NCBI GenBank assembly: GCA_036365515.1
Contig: CM070874.1
Span: forward strand, 211,228,297 to 211,292,296
Length of the DNA: 64,000 bases
Source of the DNA: Torymus aiolomorphi
Taxonomy: Eukaryota; Arthropoda; Insecta; Hymenoptera; Torymidae
Direction of reading: 5' to 3'
Position 1 is the first letter of the stretch, and the number at the start of each line of letters is the position of its first letter. The notes below the pieces were generated by a model. The model searched no databases and was not told the origin of the DNA. It worked only from the letters and a program-made list of their open reading frames with translations. Shown here one piece after another: positions 13,201 to 21,990 of the stretch. Made by a program: the position numbers and the translations under genes.

Positions 13201-13970
13201 GAAATCGCGTGTTCGGCCCACGTCGTGCGGCCGAGAGGTTCATCCGTCTGGACGAGCAACTGATCGAGGAGTTCTTGGAGTTGTTTCTTCTGCACCTCCG
13301 ACATCTCCTCGAGACCGATCGAAGCTAGCTCCAGAGTTTCGCCAAGAGAAACGCTGGCTACTTCTAAATCTACCGTTTGCCCTGACGCGCTCACGGTCAG
13401 CTGATTTTTCACTGCATCGTGAATCATTCCGAATGTCCGAATGAAATCAGCGCCGAGGTAGCACTCTAAAGTTTCGTCCGCGAGCACGGCGACACGAATC
13501 TCCTTTTTTATGCCTGCTACCTCGAAGGGGAGCATTACATACCCCGCGATCGCCACTGTATGACCGCCGGGGACTTTTGCTTTCCTTCCGTGGCTTGATA
13601 ATAGCGGGCTACGGCACGCGGATGCTAATTGCAACCCGATCGAACCCATCACTGTTCGTGCCGCGCCCGTATCATATAAGGCGCGTATTCGGAAACCCCC
13701 GACGTTAACTTGGAGCCACCATCTGGCCTCCTCGTCGGGGTTAGCGATCGGTGCGTTCTCTACGCTGATCGCTGTAGCTGATGTTGCTGATTCGTCGCGC
13801 GGCTCCTCCTGAACGGTGGAGGCCGCGACGGCGATTTCGGAGGAGTCTTCTTGAGTGCGGGCGTCGTATAGACTCCTTCTACGCACCCGATTTCCCGTTT
13901 CCCGCACACGTGGGACAATTGTACGTCCGATAGCCAGGCAGACCGCAGCCGTAACAATGAATACCCTCAC
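10221..13970 (-). CDS. Pol polyprotein of a Ty3/gypsy retrotransposon (protease-RT-RNase H-integrase)
   Basis: Single open frame of 1249 codons. Domains in order: an aspartic protease with the active site LYDTGA near residue 99; a reverse transcriptase with the FSYLDDIII catalytic motif (YLDD) and TRMPYGLSQAGATFQ; an RNase H with TDASDTG; an integrase with an HHCC zinc finger (H-x3-H within SGHLGRDKT, later CLVCQQC) and the DDE triad (AADMMGP, LSDNGTEF, then the Glu of ANPVERVNR). A C-terminal integrase tail of unknown role follows. It copies element RNA into DNA and integrates it, acting in virus-like particles and then the nucleus. It overlaps the 3' end of gag by about 90 bp and lies in a different frame (+1 relative to gag), so expression needs recoding or another gag-pol strategy. 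The first ~90 residues lie upstream of the protease and the true start is uncertain. No inactivating change is visible. Confidence 0.95.
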   Translation of the reverse strand: MRVFIVTAAVCLAIGRTIVPRVRETGNRVRRRSLYDARTQEDSSEIAVAASTVQEEPRDESATSATAISVENAPIANPDEEARWWLQVNVGGFRIRALYDTGAARTVMGSIGLQLASACRSPLLSSHGRKAKVPGGHTVAIAGYVMLPFEVAGIKKEIRVAVLADETLECYLGADFIRTFGMIHDAVKNQLTVSASGQTVDLEVASVSLGETLELASIGLEEMSEVQKKQLQELLDQLLVQTDEPLGRTTWAEHAISVGSARPVKQKYYPVSKKLEEIMHSQVREMLEAGIIEPSTSAWSSPVVMVRKAPEKYRFCIDFRKVNAVSRADAYPLPYMDAILRKLQGAKYISTLDLSSAYHQIPLEEESRPLTAFTVPGLGLFQFTRMPYGLSQAGATFQRLIDKVIGPEMEPYAFSYLDDIIIVTETFEEHVKWLGHVLKRIKEANLTINREKSVFGQTEVRYLGVLVNRDGFRPDPEKIAPIISYPEPRNLKQLRRFLGMASWYRKFLKDFAAMAEPLTRLTKKDRRYDWTEEQQVAFDQIKAFVASAPILSRPQFEEQFVLQTDASDTGISAVLFQIIDGEERVLEFASRTLSSAERNYSVTERECLAVVWAIGKFRPYIEGYHFRVITDHSSLRWLHSLHSPTGRLARWALELQGHSFEVEHRKGALNHVPDALSRMFEGNEEDASLAAVDLTNETDDTWYTSWREKLQREPDAYPRWKLLGGQLFYYRPDELIEAAVGDEEAWKTVIPKEGRQQVLAESHDDPTSGHLGRDKTYDRATRFYYWPHMYKAVRKYVRECLVCQQCKVEQRAPAGLMGKRDISRPWQVVAADMMGPLPKSKRGFEYILVFEDLFSRWVEVIPLRKANAKSILKELKERVILRFGTPEVFLSDNGTEFKNRAVTEYLRNLGVHHTVTPPYHPQANPVERVNRTLKTRLIAFVEEKHASWDENLPELVFSLNNAAHSSAGLSPAMLNYGRRPLPPGTAKRARDRVAEERASQERVEEWASRMKGLNRLNRAVADHIDGEQERQAHYYDAKHREPLFQAGDYVWKRNRILSSAAQGISAKLAPKFAGPYAIIAKIGINTYRIRALDANDEELVHAEHLKPYVGVTPSDEEPEEEPQPPRDSSAIVAMCDPPVASDSENNSQVDRGNDGAAAISNRVPLENPASEAENLRAPTPLPRHNPGRPRKAVRLVVRPTAIRVIAASPSKNLAAKSRERPKGSRNEANTLDPTTILPSRTRTQSRAAV

Positions 13971-14802
13971 TGTTACCCTTCGGTTTCACTGCACTGCTAT
14001 CGGGCGATTTTTTCCTTTCTGCTTGCCGAGGCCGCGGGTCGCGCTTCGGCGAGCCGCCTGCTGACTCTCTCTTTTCTCCTCTCCCTCCCTTCTTTTTCCC
14101 CTTGGCGGGAGAAGGTTTTCGAGAGGGCGGTGGAGTCTGCTTCGGGTGCAGCGCTGGCTGTAGCGCCAGCCTCACCTCTTCCGCGAGCATTTTGGACAGA
14201 GCTGCGATCCAATTCTGTCCAGTTCCCTCCGTTACCGGCGGGTTCCTATGCCCTGGAAGTGCGGCAACTTTCAGTGGCGTATGTTTTTCTTTCTTTCCCC
14301 GAGGGTTATAGGCAGCCTCGGGGAGGAGGCTCTGTTCCGGAGGCGGTGGTTCTCGATAAGATTTTTCCGCCTCGAGAGTAAGCTCGGCCTCGACACTCAA
14401 TTCCAATAGCGTGTCGATGTCCTCGAAATCAACTCTCCTCACCATGCGTTGGAGATCTGGCCGCAAATTGCGATGTAAGGTGTCCAACTGGTGAGAAAGT
14501 GGGAGAGGTGGCTCGATCTTTTTCATGATCGGGAGTAGGCAGGTGATGAAGTCGCGCACCGGTTCTTCTCTCCCCTGTGTGCGCGCTGTTGCCTCCTGCC
14601 GCACCCGTTGTTGGAATCTGCGGTTCGCGCCGTACCATTTACGTGCTGACGCGCAGAATTCGTTCCACGTGGACCAGCTCGTCTTATTATTCTGGTACCA
14701 CGTGGCGGCGACTCCCGCGAAGAGTTCGGAGAGAGAACTTAACATCTCTTCCTCTGACATCTTCGCGAGGCTTCGGCATTCATCGACACGGTTTAAGAAC
14801 AC
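13879..14802 (-). CDS. Gag C-terminal part (capsid/nucleocapsid) of the gypsy element
   Basis: 307 open codons. The first part resembles the retrotransposon gag capsid domain (FLNRVDECRSLAKMSEEEM, then TWYQNNKTSWSTWNEF). It is followed by a very basic Pro/Lys/Arg-rich stretch and one zinc-knuckle-like motif, CYGCGLPGYRTYNC. That motif has the spacing of a CCHC knuckle but Tyr where His is usual. The frame continues upstream to 15156 apart from a single TGA at about 14846-14848, where gag relatives would read a sense codon. The protein packages the RNA and builds the particle. The 3' end overlaps pol. Confidence 0.85.
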   Translation of the reverse strand: MFLNRVDECRSLAKMSEEEMLSSLSELFAGVAATWYQNNKTSWSTWNEFCASARKWYGANRRFQQRVRQEATARTQGREEPVRDFITCLLPIMKKIEPPLPLSHQLDTLHRNLRPDLQRMVRRVDFEDIDTLLELSVEAELTLEAEKSYREPPPPEQSLLPEAAYNPRGKKEKHTPLKVAALPGHRNPPVTEGTGQNWIAALSKMLAEEVRLALQPALHPKQTPPPSRKPSPAKGKKKGGRGEKRESAGGSPKRDPRPRQAERKKSPDSSAVKPKGNSEGIHCYGCGLPGYRTYNCPTCAGNGKSGA

Positions 14803-14951
14803 GTCGATGCTCTGCCCTTTCTCGCCGGTATACTTCAGCCCCCATTTTCATGCGATGTTGCCGACGTCTCGCTGATTATTTCGGTTTTGCACCGTATGTC
14901 GCGGAGTGCTGGCATCAAGCGCGTTTGGGTCGCTGCGCAAATCTCTCGAAT

Positions 14952-15806
14952 TCATCCGATTCGGGAGACCCCCCCCTCCCAGGCTCCGCCTAGTAGACGA
15001 TTGTGCGGCGTCCCTTGGGGGGGAATGAGCGGTTGGCCAGACGTCGGTGGTGTATGCAGATAGGTGTCCTGCTCTTCCGGATATCTGAATGTCAGGGTAT
15101 CTTGGAAGCCCACCTGACGTTGCCCGCTCTGCGCCTGGTCTAATCGCGTGCTGCACGCAGCTCCTTTTGTCGCTAGCTGCGTGAAGCTCTCCATTGCTAA
15201 TTGCAATTTGGACTGATTGTCCGAGAGTTGCGTGACCTTCTGCGTGAGTTGCGTTAAAAATGCCCTCAATTCCGCAGGGATTGGCAGATCCTGCGTTTCC
15301 GCCGTTGCTAGGGTGTGCTGTTGTGGGTGGAGGGTTGTACTTGTCTCCCTCTCCTTAGATCCGTCTTCTCGATCCGTCTCGTTCTCCGTTGTTTCCGCTG
15401 GTTCCTGTTCCATCGAGCTTCTTTCCGCTGCGCGCGTCTCGATTTCAAGACGCGTCCGTTCCAGCTTGAGTTTTACGACGTTATCGTCGCGGACATACTC
15501 AAGTGGATGCGGTTCATTCTCGTCTGAACCGCGTGCCCATGGCGTCTCGATTTCGCCGTTGCAGACTCTATCGATGAACGTTTGGCGGAGGTTTGCTCTC
15601 GCTACCCACGTCGTGTGTTCATCGAGGTCTGCATTTGTGGCGATGAACTCGTCTGCCGAGTAATCCCCGAGCAGCCATCTGCTCGCGCGATCTAACTGTT
15701 GAAATCGCGCGCCAGATGTTTTCAACTCCATCGCCTTGAGATATCTATCTATCTCTTCCAGTGAGAGGCACATACACCAATTCTCGAGTGCTAGTTGTGC
15801 CGCCAT
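14952..15806 (-). CDS. Gag N-terminal part of the gypsy element
   Basis: 284 codons, starting MAAQLALENW at 15806. It is acidic and Glu/Arg-rich with a probable coiled coil (KLKLERTRLEIETRAAERSS) and a Gln-rich segment (LRAFLTQLTQKVTQLSDNQS). It ends shortly after a run of eight G residues on the coding strand (plus-strand C run at about 14969-14976). The reading continues in the frame of the downstream gag ORF just past that run. Either a homopolymer indel broke gag or slippage on G8 is used. It is probably the N-terminal half of one gag gene. The 5' leader precedes it. Confidence 0.75.
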   Translation of the reverse strand: MAAQLALENWCMCLSLEEIDRYLKAMELKTSGARFQQLDRASRWLLGDYSADEFIATNADLDEHTTWVARANLRQTFIDRVCNGEIETPWARGSDENEPHPLEYVRDDNVVKLKLERTRLEIETRAAERSSMEQEPAETTENETDREDGSKERETSTTLHPQQHTLATAETQDLPIPAELRAFLTQLTQKVTQLSDNQSKLQLAMESFTQLATKGAACSTRLDQAQSGQRQVGFQDTLTFRYPEEQDTYLHTPPTSGQPLIPPQGTPHNRLLGGAWEGGVSRIG

Positions 15807-17290
15807 ATTGGTTTCTCACTGGAATATTTATGCGAAAGAGAAAAAAAATATAAAACAGAAGAGAGAAAAAAAACTGACCGCAATTAGATTTTTCGGCTCG
15901 TTCGCTCCGCAATTTACAGCGTGTTGTTACTCAGTGCGTCGATTGAGTGCGCGTATTTCCCTAATCCCTGGGCGCTTACAATCGTGAGTTACAGAAGAAA
16001 AAAAAACTAAACTGTTTCTCAATCTGTCGCACTGAGTAAATTCGCGAGCAGAAACGACAGCGAAACACGAAAAGAGTGTTACGCTTAAATATTTACTTCG
16101 CGTTGTATTTATTTTTACGAAAATTTACAATGAAGAACGAGAATAATTTTCGTCCACGCGGCCAAAATCTTCTCGCAAAACTTTAGTCTGCGAGAAGTTC
16201 GCCTTCTCTTTCCACCGCAAAATAATAAAATAAATTGTGGAAAGAGGGTGCGTTCGGCAATTGTGTCGCGCGATAAAATTCGGCGACACCCCGTTTAAAA
16301 GTCGTTGAAAGAAAACAATTCACTCGAAAAAAGAATTTTGAGTGCCTTAAATTGCATGGTATTCTACAAAAAGTGCAGACGTAGAAAGAAATCGCGCTTG
16401 CTTTTCCCCTGATTTTGTTGCTCCTATATAACAGCGAATATATCAAAACCAAAATCTTCTCGCAAAACTTTAGTTTGCGAGACGTTCGTTTTCTCCTTCC
16501 ACTACAAAATAATAAAATAAACTGTGGAACGAGAACACGTTTGGTATTTGCGTCGCTCGTCAAAATACGGCGACGCTTTATTTAACCGTTACTAAAAAAA
16601 ACAAAATTTTCTTGCACACGTGAGGCTATAATAAAGGGCCACATGAAAGATAGAAAACTTGCTGATTTCCAAAAAACAGTGAAGCGGAAAGAGATTAAAT
16701 GGATGAAGGAAGAAGAAGAAAAGAAAAAAAATATTTTAAATTTCCTACCAAAAATAACAAAAAAAAATTTTATTAATTAATATTATTAATAATTTTTATC
16801 AATTATCATTACTACTAGTTTCTATTAATTATTATTATTAATAATTTTTATAAAAATAAATTAATAATTTCCACTAATTTATTAACTAATTATTGATAGA
16901 TTGTTAGTAACAACCATCTATCTTTCCGTCTTCTCCTATTTATTCGAACAAATAAATGAGGCTTTATAGTGAATGAATCTATCTCTAAGTTGTTTAGCTA
17001 TATTGCTAAACAACTTACTAATCGATTATAAATCGAATTAGTATGAGGGAAAAGCACAGCTACGAACTTTTGCGTAAATGAGCCTATATATCGCGAGGTT
17101 CGAATTATTTTCGTTTGTGCTCGCGATATAATACTTGTTGTCGAAAAGTATTTTCGTGGACTTAGAATTGTCTACGACACTCTCGCACACATACATACAC
17201 TCTCACGGTCGAACGATCGCGGTGTCGCTGTGTTGCGAGCCCGCGCGTGTTTACAAACACGCGCCGCGCGCTATCCTACTGTACCTATCC
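15807..17290 (-). other. long 5' leader of the gypsy element with an internal tandem duplication
   Basis: About 1.5 kb between the primer-binding site and gag holds no convincing gene. A segment starting CCAAAATCTTCTCGCAAAAC occurs at about 16163-16300 and again at about 16448-16580 as a diverged direct repeat (spacing near 285 bp). An AT-rich region with (ATTATT)-like tracts lies at 16730-16900. A 126-codon frame at 16183-16563 spans the duplication and has no recognisable features, so I do not call it a gene. Confidence 0.7.
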
Positions 17291-17307
17291 ACACGTACGG
17301 GCGCCAG
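17290..17307 (-). promoter_or_regulatory. primer-binding site candidate (tRNA primer)
   Basis: On the element's strand, TGGCGCCCGTACGTGTG begins one base after the 5' LTR. TGGCGCC is the usual start of a PBS complementary to a tRNA 3' end (...GGCGCCA), seen in lysine-tRNA-primed gypsy elements. The later bases match less clearly, so the primer tRNA is not assigned. Confidence 0.65.
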
Positions 17308-17308
17308 T

Positions 17309-18316
17309 TGTAACAGGGCGAATAGTTTTCGGAGCGAGAGAGTTTTCGGCAACGCCGAAAGCTTACCTGTATGCTCTCTCTCTCTCGCTCACACTGCTCC
17401 GCAACGACGATGCCTTCCTCGGCGCTGCTCGTCGAGGACGATGCTCGCCTACGTTGCGGCTCGAGCGGCGCCCTGGCAGAATTGCCGGCTCTGCGCGCGC
17501 TCGGTACAATGCCGTTCGCTGACTGTGTACAACCGGGTAACTCAGAAGTTACCCGGGAATTTTAATATCGTGTGTGTGACTCTACGCGTTCCTTAATGAA
17601 GGGGGAAACACGTGCGAGTACCTGGGGCTCAGATGATCGCCGAGGAAGTCGGCGATCCCGCGGAGGCGGCGGTATCCGAGGTACTCGTAGGAATAACGGC
17701 GGAAGGGAAGGGGGCGAAATAACAATTCGCGAACTCTTAATTAAGAAATATAAAAGACCGTTTTAATATCTAATCACAAGAGGGGTACACAAAGAAGAGG
17801 ATATTGAGCGCGCCGCGGTCTCTAATTCTCGCGAGGTCGAAATGCCTCGCGAGTCGCACGCGTCGCGGATGTCGCGCACAGATACACTCCCGGAGACGAG
17901 GTGCACCACTCGTCTCCGACGCTCTCTACCTCGCGCGTCGAGGTAGAGTCTCGCTCGCGCGTAGGGGGCCTGCAGGCACTAACCTTGCTCAGGTGTCGAC
18001 GGAGTCCGGGCTAGATCCGTCCGCAATCTCTCGCGTACGACGACGATGAGTACTTCCTCCGGAGCTTTGCGACCTGGGTTGCTCCCTCTCTTTTCTTTCT
18101 CTCTCTTCTTTCTCTCTCTTCTTTCTCTCTCTTCTTTCTCTGTCTTCTTTCTCTCTCTGCTTTCTGCGTGCGCGCACCGAATCGGCAGAAAATCGACTGA
18201 ATCCTTCTCGCCCGCACCGTTGCCGATCCGCCCTACTCGCGCCTGCGCATCCCCGCTTCGCTCCTCGATGGCTCGAGTGCGTAGTAGTTTTCCCGCGGAT
18301 TCCGAACTTCGTTACA
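17309..18316 (-). repeat. 5' LTR (right) of the gypsy element
   Basis: 1008 bp, TG...CA, the near-identical partner of 9050-10056. It is followed by GTAC, the right target-site duplication. Confidence 0.96.
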
Positions 18317-18399
18317 GTACTTATTACTGGCCAAATTTTAAATCGTAATAAATTGATACTTTGTGTGATTTTTTACTTTTACAGAACAGATATTATACA

Positions 18400-18890
18400 C
18401 AAGAAGAGTTTTTCAAGTAATTTTGGAGATATAGACAATAATGTTGAGGAGATCTAATTTTTACAGATATTACATAAGAAGATTTTTTTGGAGTCATTTT
18501 GGAGATATAGCCAATAATGTTGAGGAGTTAAGAAAGAAGAAAGAAGCTAATTTACTCACATCTGAATTTCAAAAACGTACTCAAGAATTATGAAATACAA
18601 TTAGTGATTTACAAAAACAAAATGAGAAATTAGCTAGAGAATTACTTTTCTACCAACAACTTGTGGCCCATTGTATTACACAACAATTTGTTCAAAATTA
18701 TAATGAAGAAACTAACACCAGGTGACAATTACTTAAAGTAAATGTACGTAAAGTATTAAAACTTCGATTTAATTTATTATAAAAATACATATTTTGTTAT
18801 GTAAACAATATTTTGTATATAGTTTCTTATGAGCAATTGAGTAATTTTTTCCCCGTCTAATTTTAAATCAAAATGAAAGTGCCTGAACTA
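18400..18890 (+). pseudogene. coiled-coil gene fragment, copy 1
   Basis: The plus strand reads as a Lys/Glu/Gln-rich coiled-coil segment (roughly LRKKKEANLLTSEFQKR, then LQKQNEKLARELLFYQQLV) preceded by a pyrimidine-AG acceptor-like site near 18475. A TGA interrupts it near 18590. The same segment, with the same TGA, recurs at about 24543-24890, and a short third piece lies near 19200-19260. I cannot name the parent protein. A short upstream stretch (18400-18460) also repeats itself at 18480-18530. Confidence 0.55.
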
Positions 18891-18891
18891 A

Positions 18892-19110
18892 TCAGTCTCT
18901 CAATTCATCAAGAGATATCAAGCCACCATTTTTGTAATTTGTTGCACGACAAACTTCAACCATTTGAACTGCAATTTCATAATAGAAGTCTCCAATACCA
19001 AGTACTAACCAAAACCCTTTGTCTGATGCTAAGGGATCAACACCAATTGATGCACACATTTCTGTAAACTGTCTTCTAAATTGTGCATTCTTTATAATTT
19101 TTTTGCTCAT
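18892..19110 (-). pseudogene. SNF8/VPS22-like (ESCRT-II) gene fragment
   Basis: A 72-codon frame contains [19 protein letters not shown] followed by GFW...GIGDFYYE and a stretch ending [10 protein letters not shown]. This is the conserved N-terminal core of SNF8, the ESCRT-II subunit that helps sort ubiquitinated membrane proteins at endosomes. Two residues are missing between GFW and LG relative to the family, and the frame stops at LRD where SNF8 normally continues with two winged-helix domains. The rest of the gene is not visible nearby, so this is a lone exon or retro-fragment. Identification is from memory of the family. Confidence 0.75.
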
Positions 19111-19284
19111 TTGTTCGAACTAATTATCTTGCAGTTCAGTTCCCTTATTTTTGTACCTCTCTTACTCATATTTTTGTTTATGGATCGCTCCAACACAATT
19201 TTTTCAAAATTATAATAAGGAAACCAACACCATTTGACAATTACTTAAAATAAATGTACAACCTAACTTAAAATGAAATTAAAA

Positions 19285-20421
19285 TTATTTTTCAATATTT
19301 TCTTTCTGTTTCTTTTCCTGGTCCTTTTTTCCTCTTCCTCCGCCACCATCATATCTTCCACCTTTCCAACTCTGTTCTGTCTTTTCTTTCTCTTCGTCTT
19401 TTGCTGCCCGCATCATTTTACCTACAGAGGATGTATACTCTTTGAAGCATTGATCATGTTTGTGTTGTGTCCAGTATTGTCGACGTTTGAAGCCTTTGGA
19501 CCTTCTTGGATTATTATTATTGTTACCAATTGTACTATCTGTACAAAAAATACAAATAAAAATAAGTAACAAAGTAGTAAGTAATATTGTAATAATCTAT
19601 AATAAAAATAAAAATTTAATGAAATATTACCTTGCGATGAACTTGGACCTAAAATCTTTCGCCTCGATGGAAATTCCTTCCTTGGAGGAACTGGTGGTGG
19701 TATCTAGTTTTGGTATCTAGTATTTTGTCCTGAAAGATAAAAAAGCAATATAATAATAATATAACATGAGATATAATAAAAATTTTAAAACTACATAAAA
19801 TATTACCATGTTGCAATGAGTTTGGTGATGGACCATTTGATGTCACAAACAATCTCTGCCTCGGGGAAACAGGTGGTGGCATATCTTGACTGGCAGCGGA
19901 TCTCATAATACAAGAATGTGCCACATCATATAAAAATGGATTTAATCCTGAAAAATAAAAATACATATATATATATATATATATAAAAATAATAATAATA
20001 TAACATGAGATATATAATAAAAATTTTAAAACTACATAAAATATTACCATGTTGCAATGAGTTTGGTGATGGACCATTTGATGTCACAAACAATCTCTGC
20101 CTCGGGGAAACAGGTGGTGGCATATCTTGATTGGCAGCGGATCTCATAATAGAAGAATGTACCGCATCATGCAAAACTGGATATTGTCTTAATATTATTA
20201 AAATTAAAATAACAAAATATAAGAAACATTTGTGTTCATGTAAACTTATAACATTATATTATAAGATTATTACATAAAGTTCTAGATAAAATAAAGTATT
20301 ACCTTGTTGCAGTGAAGACATCTGCCTTGGGGGAACAGATGGTGGCATATCTTGACAGGCAGCGAATGTGATAATAGAAGAATGTGCAGCTTTATCATTT
20401 AAAAATGGATTTAGTCCTGAA

Positions 20422-20463
<42 letters not shown>

Positions 20464-21582
20464 TAGTTAGTGTCTTAATATTATTATAATTAAAATAACA
20501 AAATATAAAAAACATTTGTGTTCATGTAAACTTATAACATTATAATAACATTACATAAAGTTCTAGATAAAATAAAGTATTACCTTGTTGCAATGAAAAC
20601 ATCTGCCTTGGGGGAACAGATGGTAGCATATCATCATGACAGGCAGCGGATCCCATAATAGACGAATGTGCAGCGTTATCACATAAAAATGGATGTAGTC
20701 CTGAAAAATAAAGATACATATAAGTATGTCATAGTGTCGTATATTATTAAAATTAAAATAACATGAAATATAAAAAACATTTGTAATGATGTAAACAAAT
20801 TTATTAAAATACAATTATATAAAGATCTTAATAAAATAAAATGTTACCTTGTTGTAATGAACTTGGTTCTAAAACATTAGTCGTCATAGTTCCTTTTCTT
20901 GGGGGAATCGGAGGTGGTAACTTTTTATTATTAGCAGTAGTGAACCAACTTGGTTGTCCTGAAAAACAGAAAAAAGGATTAATATTTTCTTTTATTATGC
21001 ACTACTTAAAGGAGAATGAAAAATGGTGGTTCATTTAGAAGCCCAGTTGATCGCATATATTCACTATTAAAATTGTCCACAAACTATCAAGTTAAACTTT
21101 TTTAAAAATTACCTTGTCCAGTAGGACCTGATGATGATGTTTCAATTAGAGGCGCAGATGATTGCTTCGCTTCTTCTACAAAGAAAGCTAATATGAATCT
21201 CTATTCATGAAAAAATGTAAAATCTTTATCTTTAGTTAAAATATGAAACTGGGCTCTTACCAAATGCTTCTAACCTCGATCGTTCTGATGATGGGGGAGA
21301 AAAGTCTGAAATTTATAAAAAATGAAAAAATTAAGTGATTTAATAAATAATATTATTTATTGACGTTAAAATAGAAAAATTTATTAAAAAATACTATACT
21401 TATGAGATCCACCGAGTCATCGTCAATATCCATATTCGCTTCAAAATCATTTATATAAGAAATGAACTGAAATTTTTCAAAAATTATTTATGCATAAATA
21501 TTAATGTATATATATAATAATAATACGCGTAGAGTGCTAATCAATTTATTATACTTACTGGATCATTATTATTAGCTGCCAT
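19285..21582 (-). CDS. predicted 11-exon gene of unknown function with tandemly repeated phase-1 exons
   Basis: I predict minus-strand exons 21582-21559 (ATG), 21466-21400, 21305-21261, 21175-21113, 20958-20848, 20700-20584, 20416-20303, 20176-20048, 19947-19807, 19729-19631 and 19538-19285 (stop). Each has AG/GT boundaries. They sum to 1164 nt, exactly 388 codons, and read through in one frame. Exons 3-10 all start and end in phase 1. Exons 6-9 are related copies (HPFLCDNAAHSSIMGSAAC-like, then a PP.VPPR-type proline motif and SLQQG or SLQHG). Exon 5 and exon 10 carry related PPPIPPR/PPPVPPR motifs, possible SH3 ligands. The last exon is basic and Gly/Lys-rich (KGFKRRQYWTQHKHDQCFKE). Exon 10 holds an in-frame TAG at 19704-19706. 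Because it is symmetric, skipping it keeps the frame. I do not recognise the family. It could be a live fast-evolving gene or a recent pseudogene. Confidence 0.6.
20425..20462. repeat. (TA)n microsatellite in an intron
   Basis: A pure TA tract between predicted exons 6 and 7 of the minus-strand multi-exon gene. A shorter one lies at about 19965-19985. Confidence 0.8.
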
Positions 21583-21736
21583 TTTTTAATAGAAAAAATT
21601 AATCTAACCGTCTTTTTTTTCCTGTAAGACTCGTAACTAAAAGTAGACAAACATCCAGAGAAACAGACAGTCACAAGTAAAGACCTATTTTCTACTATCT
21701 GTTTCTGAGAACATATTTAGGCTTCTTCTACATTAA

Positions 21737-21876
21737 GAGAGCGTCCACATAAGAGGCTCAGGCGCACAGGCACACGACTCTGAGCCAATCGGAACAAAGC
21801 CTCCAAGCCGGAGATTCGCTCCGATTGGCTCAGAGTCGTGTGCCTGTGCGCCTGTCCCTCTTATGTGGACCCGCGC
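21737..21876. mobile_element. fold-back MITE 1 (TAA target duplication)
   Basis: The ends are inverted copies: the left reads GAGAGCGTCCACATAAGAGG and the right ends CTCTTATGTGGACCCGCGC. The pairing continues inward through GCGCACAGGCACACGACTC and GAGTCGTGTGCCTGTGCGC, leaving a loop of about 40 bp. TAA flanks both sides (21734-21736 and 21877-21879), which fits PIF/Harbinger-type MITEs. Confidence 0.8.
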
Positions 21877-21990
21877 TAAAGGACACATGCCACACACGGA
21901 TTTTGTTGTTTGGATTTTGGAGGCTTTGCTCGGTGAGAATACGTGTGTCTTGATCGGCATATTCGGCACATCAGCACATTCCTATTGTAA

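Larger units (their letters stand above)
9050..18316 (-). mobile_element. Ty3/gypsy-type LTR retrotransposon, nearly complete, young
   Basis: Two ~1 kb direct LTRs (9050-10056 and 17309-18316) both begin TGTAACAGGG and end CTTCGTTACA, giving the TG...CA termini of LTR elements. They are flanked by the 4 bp duplication GTAC (9046-9049 and 18317-18320). All coding is on the minus strand, so the transcriptional 5' LTR is the right one. The order gag, protease, RT, RNase H, integrase is that of Ty3/gypsy (Metaviridae-type) elements. I see only about half a dozen differences between the LTRs, so insertion was recent. The element is GC-rich, in sharp contrast to its AT-rich surroundings. pol is open throughout. 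gag carries a frame change and a stop. No env-like ORF is seen between pol and the 3' LTR. Confidence 0.96.

Noticed and set aside
10294..15663. Several plus-strand frames across the retrotransposon (e.g. 11230-11619, 15217-15663)
   Set aside because: They are antisense shadows of GC-rich gag/pol and contain no domain signatures.
16183..16563. 126-codon minus-strand frame in the retrotransposon leader
   Set aside because: It spans a tandem duplication of non-coding leader, has no motif and lies upstream of gag. It is not convincing as a gene.
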